A stretch of 64,000 nucleotides of DNA from Blastobasis lacticolella. Its lineage: Eukaryota; Arthropoda; Insecta; Lepidoptera; Blastobasidae. Below are positions 62,229 through 64,000 of the stretch, one piece after another. Location: positions 1,438,501 to 1,502,500 of the forward strand of contig LR990050.1 in the NCBI GenBank assembly GCA_905147135.1, read 5' to 3'. A program made the translations under genes and the position numbers. Below the pieces are notes generated by a model. The model did not search any database. It was given only the letters and a program-made list of their open reading frames with translations, and was not told the DNA's origin. The number at the start of each line of letters is the position of its first letter. The stretch's first letter is position 1.

Positions 62229-62405
62229 TTTGAAGATGCTTGGATGTTTGTTTCTCTTTCACGCAGATACTACTGAGAGGATTTAAAATGAAATGTGGCA
62301 GTGTCAGAACAACACACAGGCCGTAATCTATCCCGAGATTCAGGGTGATTCCTGTGGGAACGAGTCCGGAGCGTAAATTTTAAGCAGAAAGTGGCGTATT
62401 CAAGC
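62229..62405 (+). mobile_element. RTE-like retroelement tail
   Basis: gatgcttggatgtttgtttc, tttcacgcagatactactga, gaggatttaaaatgaaatgt and tcctgtgggaacgagtccgg follow the familiar lepidopteran order 'ggatgtttgt…tcacgc…actactga…gatgaaatttgg'. It is non-coding. Confidence 0.65.
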
Positions 62406-62422
62406 TGGTAAAGTAATAAAAA

Positions 62423-62485
62423 TATTGACGTCATTATCCCGGATGTGCACTTACACGCGAGAGTTCGGAGACCGCTTTGGCCATG
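62423..62485 (-). mobile_element. Diverged SINE-T 3' tail, minus strand
   Basis: attgacgtcattatcccgga, tgtgcacttacacgcgagag, ccgctttggccatgcc resembles the reversed SINE-T end. Weak. Confidence 0.45.
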
Positions 62486-63414
62486 CCATAAATAAATAAA
62501 TGTTAGATATCATTTTTGTTAATTTTAAGAAAGTAATACACAATCCGTTTCAGCCCCTTAACCTCTAACTATTTATTTGGGAATATAGTTCACATAGACG
62601 GCTTAAGCCTAGGGTATGTAAACAACATTTATTATGTTAACAACAAGAACAAATAAAACTAGTAACAAGAAAAATTAAAACAACATACTAGGTATCTGGC
62701 GCAGGTCTCATGATTTATGCCGCGTACGAAACGTTTAATTGCTAATATATCTACAAACTTGACAATATTATTATTCAATCATTTAATTTTTTATTTTTGG
62801 TATTAAATTGTACTATTAAGTAGATACTTAAGTGATGACCTAATGTGAATTATGCATGCTCTCTCTTACTTGTTTGCATTAGTCTAACAGGGTGTCACAT
62901 GTAAGTACTACATAACATTGTGAAATCTTTTTGAAAACTGTGATACCCAATAAATGAAATGTAACCTCCTTAACAATTCACTTCTTCTTGGCCTGCACCC
63001 GCTGCGTTCGACGCGACAAATTGTCGCAGTGTGCAGCCCCGAGAACTTCCCTCCCGCTCCCCATCACCCACCGCTCATTGCCCCGCACGACGTCACGTGC
63101 GTTACGTGTGTACCCGTTCCTAATACCAGTCTAATAGCGCCCGCGCAAGCCGATATTGAGCACTCGCGAGTTATGGGAAAAGGGTGAGCAGAACATCGGA
63201 TTTTAAAAATATCGCTGGAAAATTACACGTCTGTGAATTCAAGTCATACTGCGGTGGATTTTCCTGTAAGTAGGTTTTGTGTGAGGGGTGCATGAGGCCC
63301 GGGATAGGGCTAGCTCAGAGTTCTCCACAAATTAAGTTTAAAAAAACTGGATACCGCTGGCAAATAGTACGTATGTGAACTCACCTATACTGCAGTGGTT
63401 TTATTTAGTTTTGT
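62486..63414. other. Spacer with a GC-rich island at 62990-63190
   Basis: The island holds cgcacgacgtcacgtgcgtt (a CRE-like half and an E box, cacgtg), gcgcccgcgcaagccgata and no repeat match. A 77-codon frame (62954-63187) crosses it without a known domain. It could be a regulatory element or promoter-like sequence; only weak support. Confidence 0.35.
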
Positions 63415-63690
63415 GTGAAAGATGATGCTGGAAGTAGTTCTACCCCAGATATCCTTGTGTCCTTGCGACCATCACTAGGTCATCGGTCCACCTTGCGGCG
63501 TACCCACGCTCCGTCTTCCGCTACAGTGTCTCGAGAACTTTACTGCCCCATTGGCCATCTGTTCTGCCAGCTATGTGTTTTGCCCACTGCCACTTAAGCC
63601 TGGCATCCTTCGGGCTATATCAGTGACCTTGGCTCGCATGCAGATCTCCTCATTTCCTGAGCAATTGCCCTTTTTTGTTGCTCTTTGGGT
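63415..63690 (-). pseudogene. RTE-like LINE ORF2 C-terminal fragment, minus strand, with lesions
   Basis: Minus-strand frames give GNEEICMRAKVTDIARR, then after a frameshift LKWQWAKHIAGRTDGQWGSK, VLETL, a stop, and RWTDDLVMVA. This is the conserved 'LKWQWAGHIARRTDGRWG…RWTDD' C-terminus of RTE-type endonuclease/reverse transcriptases common in insects. At least one frameshift and one stop make it dead. No poly-A end is seen nearby. Confidence 0.85.
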
Positions 63691-64000
63691 CCCTGTTCCT
63701 GGGTCACCACTGGCAACATACACTGGTCAAAGAGTCAACTGGGATGAAAATAAATGGCGTAGCTTCCCAAACGCTGCCCAACCGAGTTGATTTCGTTAAT
63801 TGTCTTCTTCCTCAAACCAACATCCATCAAATCTAAGCCTTTGCATTTTTTTACGGTTAATGCAAGTGAAATATGATAACGAGGATGAGATTGTTGTCAG
63901 CACTGTAATCAAAGCTAAGTATTAAACTAGACATCATAGTTACTAGTTACCATTAAATGTGACGCTGTTCTCATATCGTATTCAATAATGATGATGAGAA
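63691..64000. other. Possible upstream continuation of the RTE fragment, then spacer
   Basis: 63740-63800 (gtcaactgggatgaaaataa, aacgctgcccaaccgagttg) may be further antisense LINE sequence. Beyond 63800 nothing is recognised; the window ends in an ATG/ATGA run. Confidence 0.35.

Overview
This window reads as nuclear DNA of an insect, most likely a lepidopteran (butterfly or moth). The basis is AT-rich spacer, no bacterial gene organisation, no convincing intact protein-coding gene, and a dense mix of SINEs, 5'-truncated LINEs and small inverted-repeat elements. Several of these repeats I recognise from memory as typical of Lepidoptera (RTE-like tails ending in GAT repeats, 'cgaacgaagtcg' tails, 'aaaggttgcctggtagag' 3' UTRs). 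No database search was possible, so family names are from recall and are kept generic.

Two SINE families supply most of the repeats. SINE-G (about 250 bp) starts with a tRNA-Gly(GCC)-like head and ends in a TTTA tail. SINE-T (about 310 bp) has a tRNA-like head with a CTCGTAA anticodon loop and a GATGAT tail. LINE remnants belong to at least seven 3'-end families. The best protein-level remnants are at 46795-47483 (jockey/CR1-like), 41439-41765 and 55660-55985 (one family, minus strand) and 63415-63690 (RTE-like, minus strand). Small inverted-repeat elements include a 404-412 bp family in three copies, several 100-150 bp MITEs, and a repeat with complementary TAACCCCCGA ends (Rep-C).

The most unusual object is at 10930-14060. 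It is a 3.1 kb element with about 490 bp inverted terminal repeats, and its interior is a decayed reverse-transcriptase-type open reading frame (about 11880-13410, + strand). Homologous blocks lie in the right order but in alternating frames. An RT gene between long inverted repeats, with no poly-A tail, is not a standard LINE layout and is my main candidate for something undescribed.

Layout: 0-5 kb holds mixed SINE, LINE and MITE fragments. 5.8-7.3 kb is a long-period tandem repeat split by an inverted-repeat element that carries a GGGTA minisatellite. 8-10.9 kb is mostly unassigned. 10.9-14.1 kb is the RT/TIR element. 14-20 kb is relatively repeat-poor. 20-27.6 kb is dense nested insertion, with a three-layer nest at 25.5-26.2 kb. 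28-34 kb is sparse. 34-46 kb holds the 404 bp MITE family, perfect palindromes at 38.5 and 40.2 kb, and LINE tails. 46-57 kb holds LINE remnants and SINE nests. 57.3-58.5 kb is a tandem repeat rich in CGTAGC. 59-64 kb holds LINE and SINE fragments, ending in an RTE-like coding remnant.

The nesting gives a relative order of events: LINE fragments are hit by SINE-G, SINE-G is hit by an inverted-repeat element, SINE-T is hit by the 404 bp MITE, and Rep-C is hit by both SINE-G and a LINE. Nothing here forms a working pathway. The window is best read as intergenic or intronic, with a few non-repeat, GC-mixed islands that could be regulatory.
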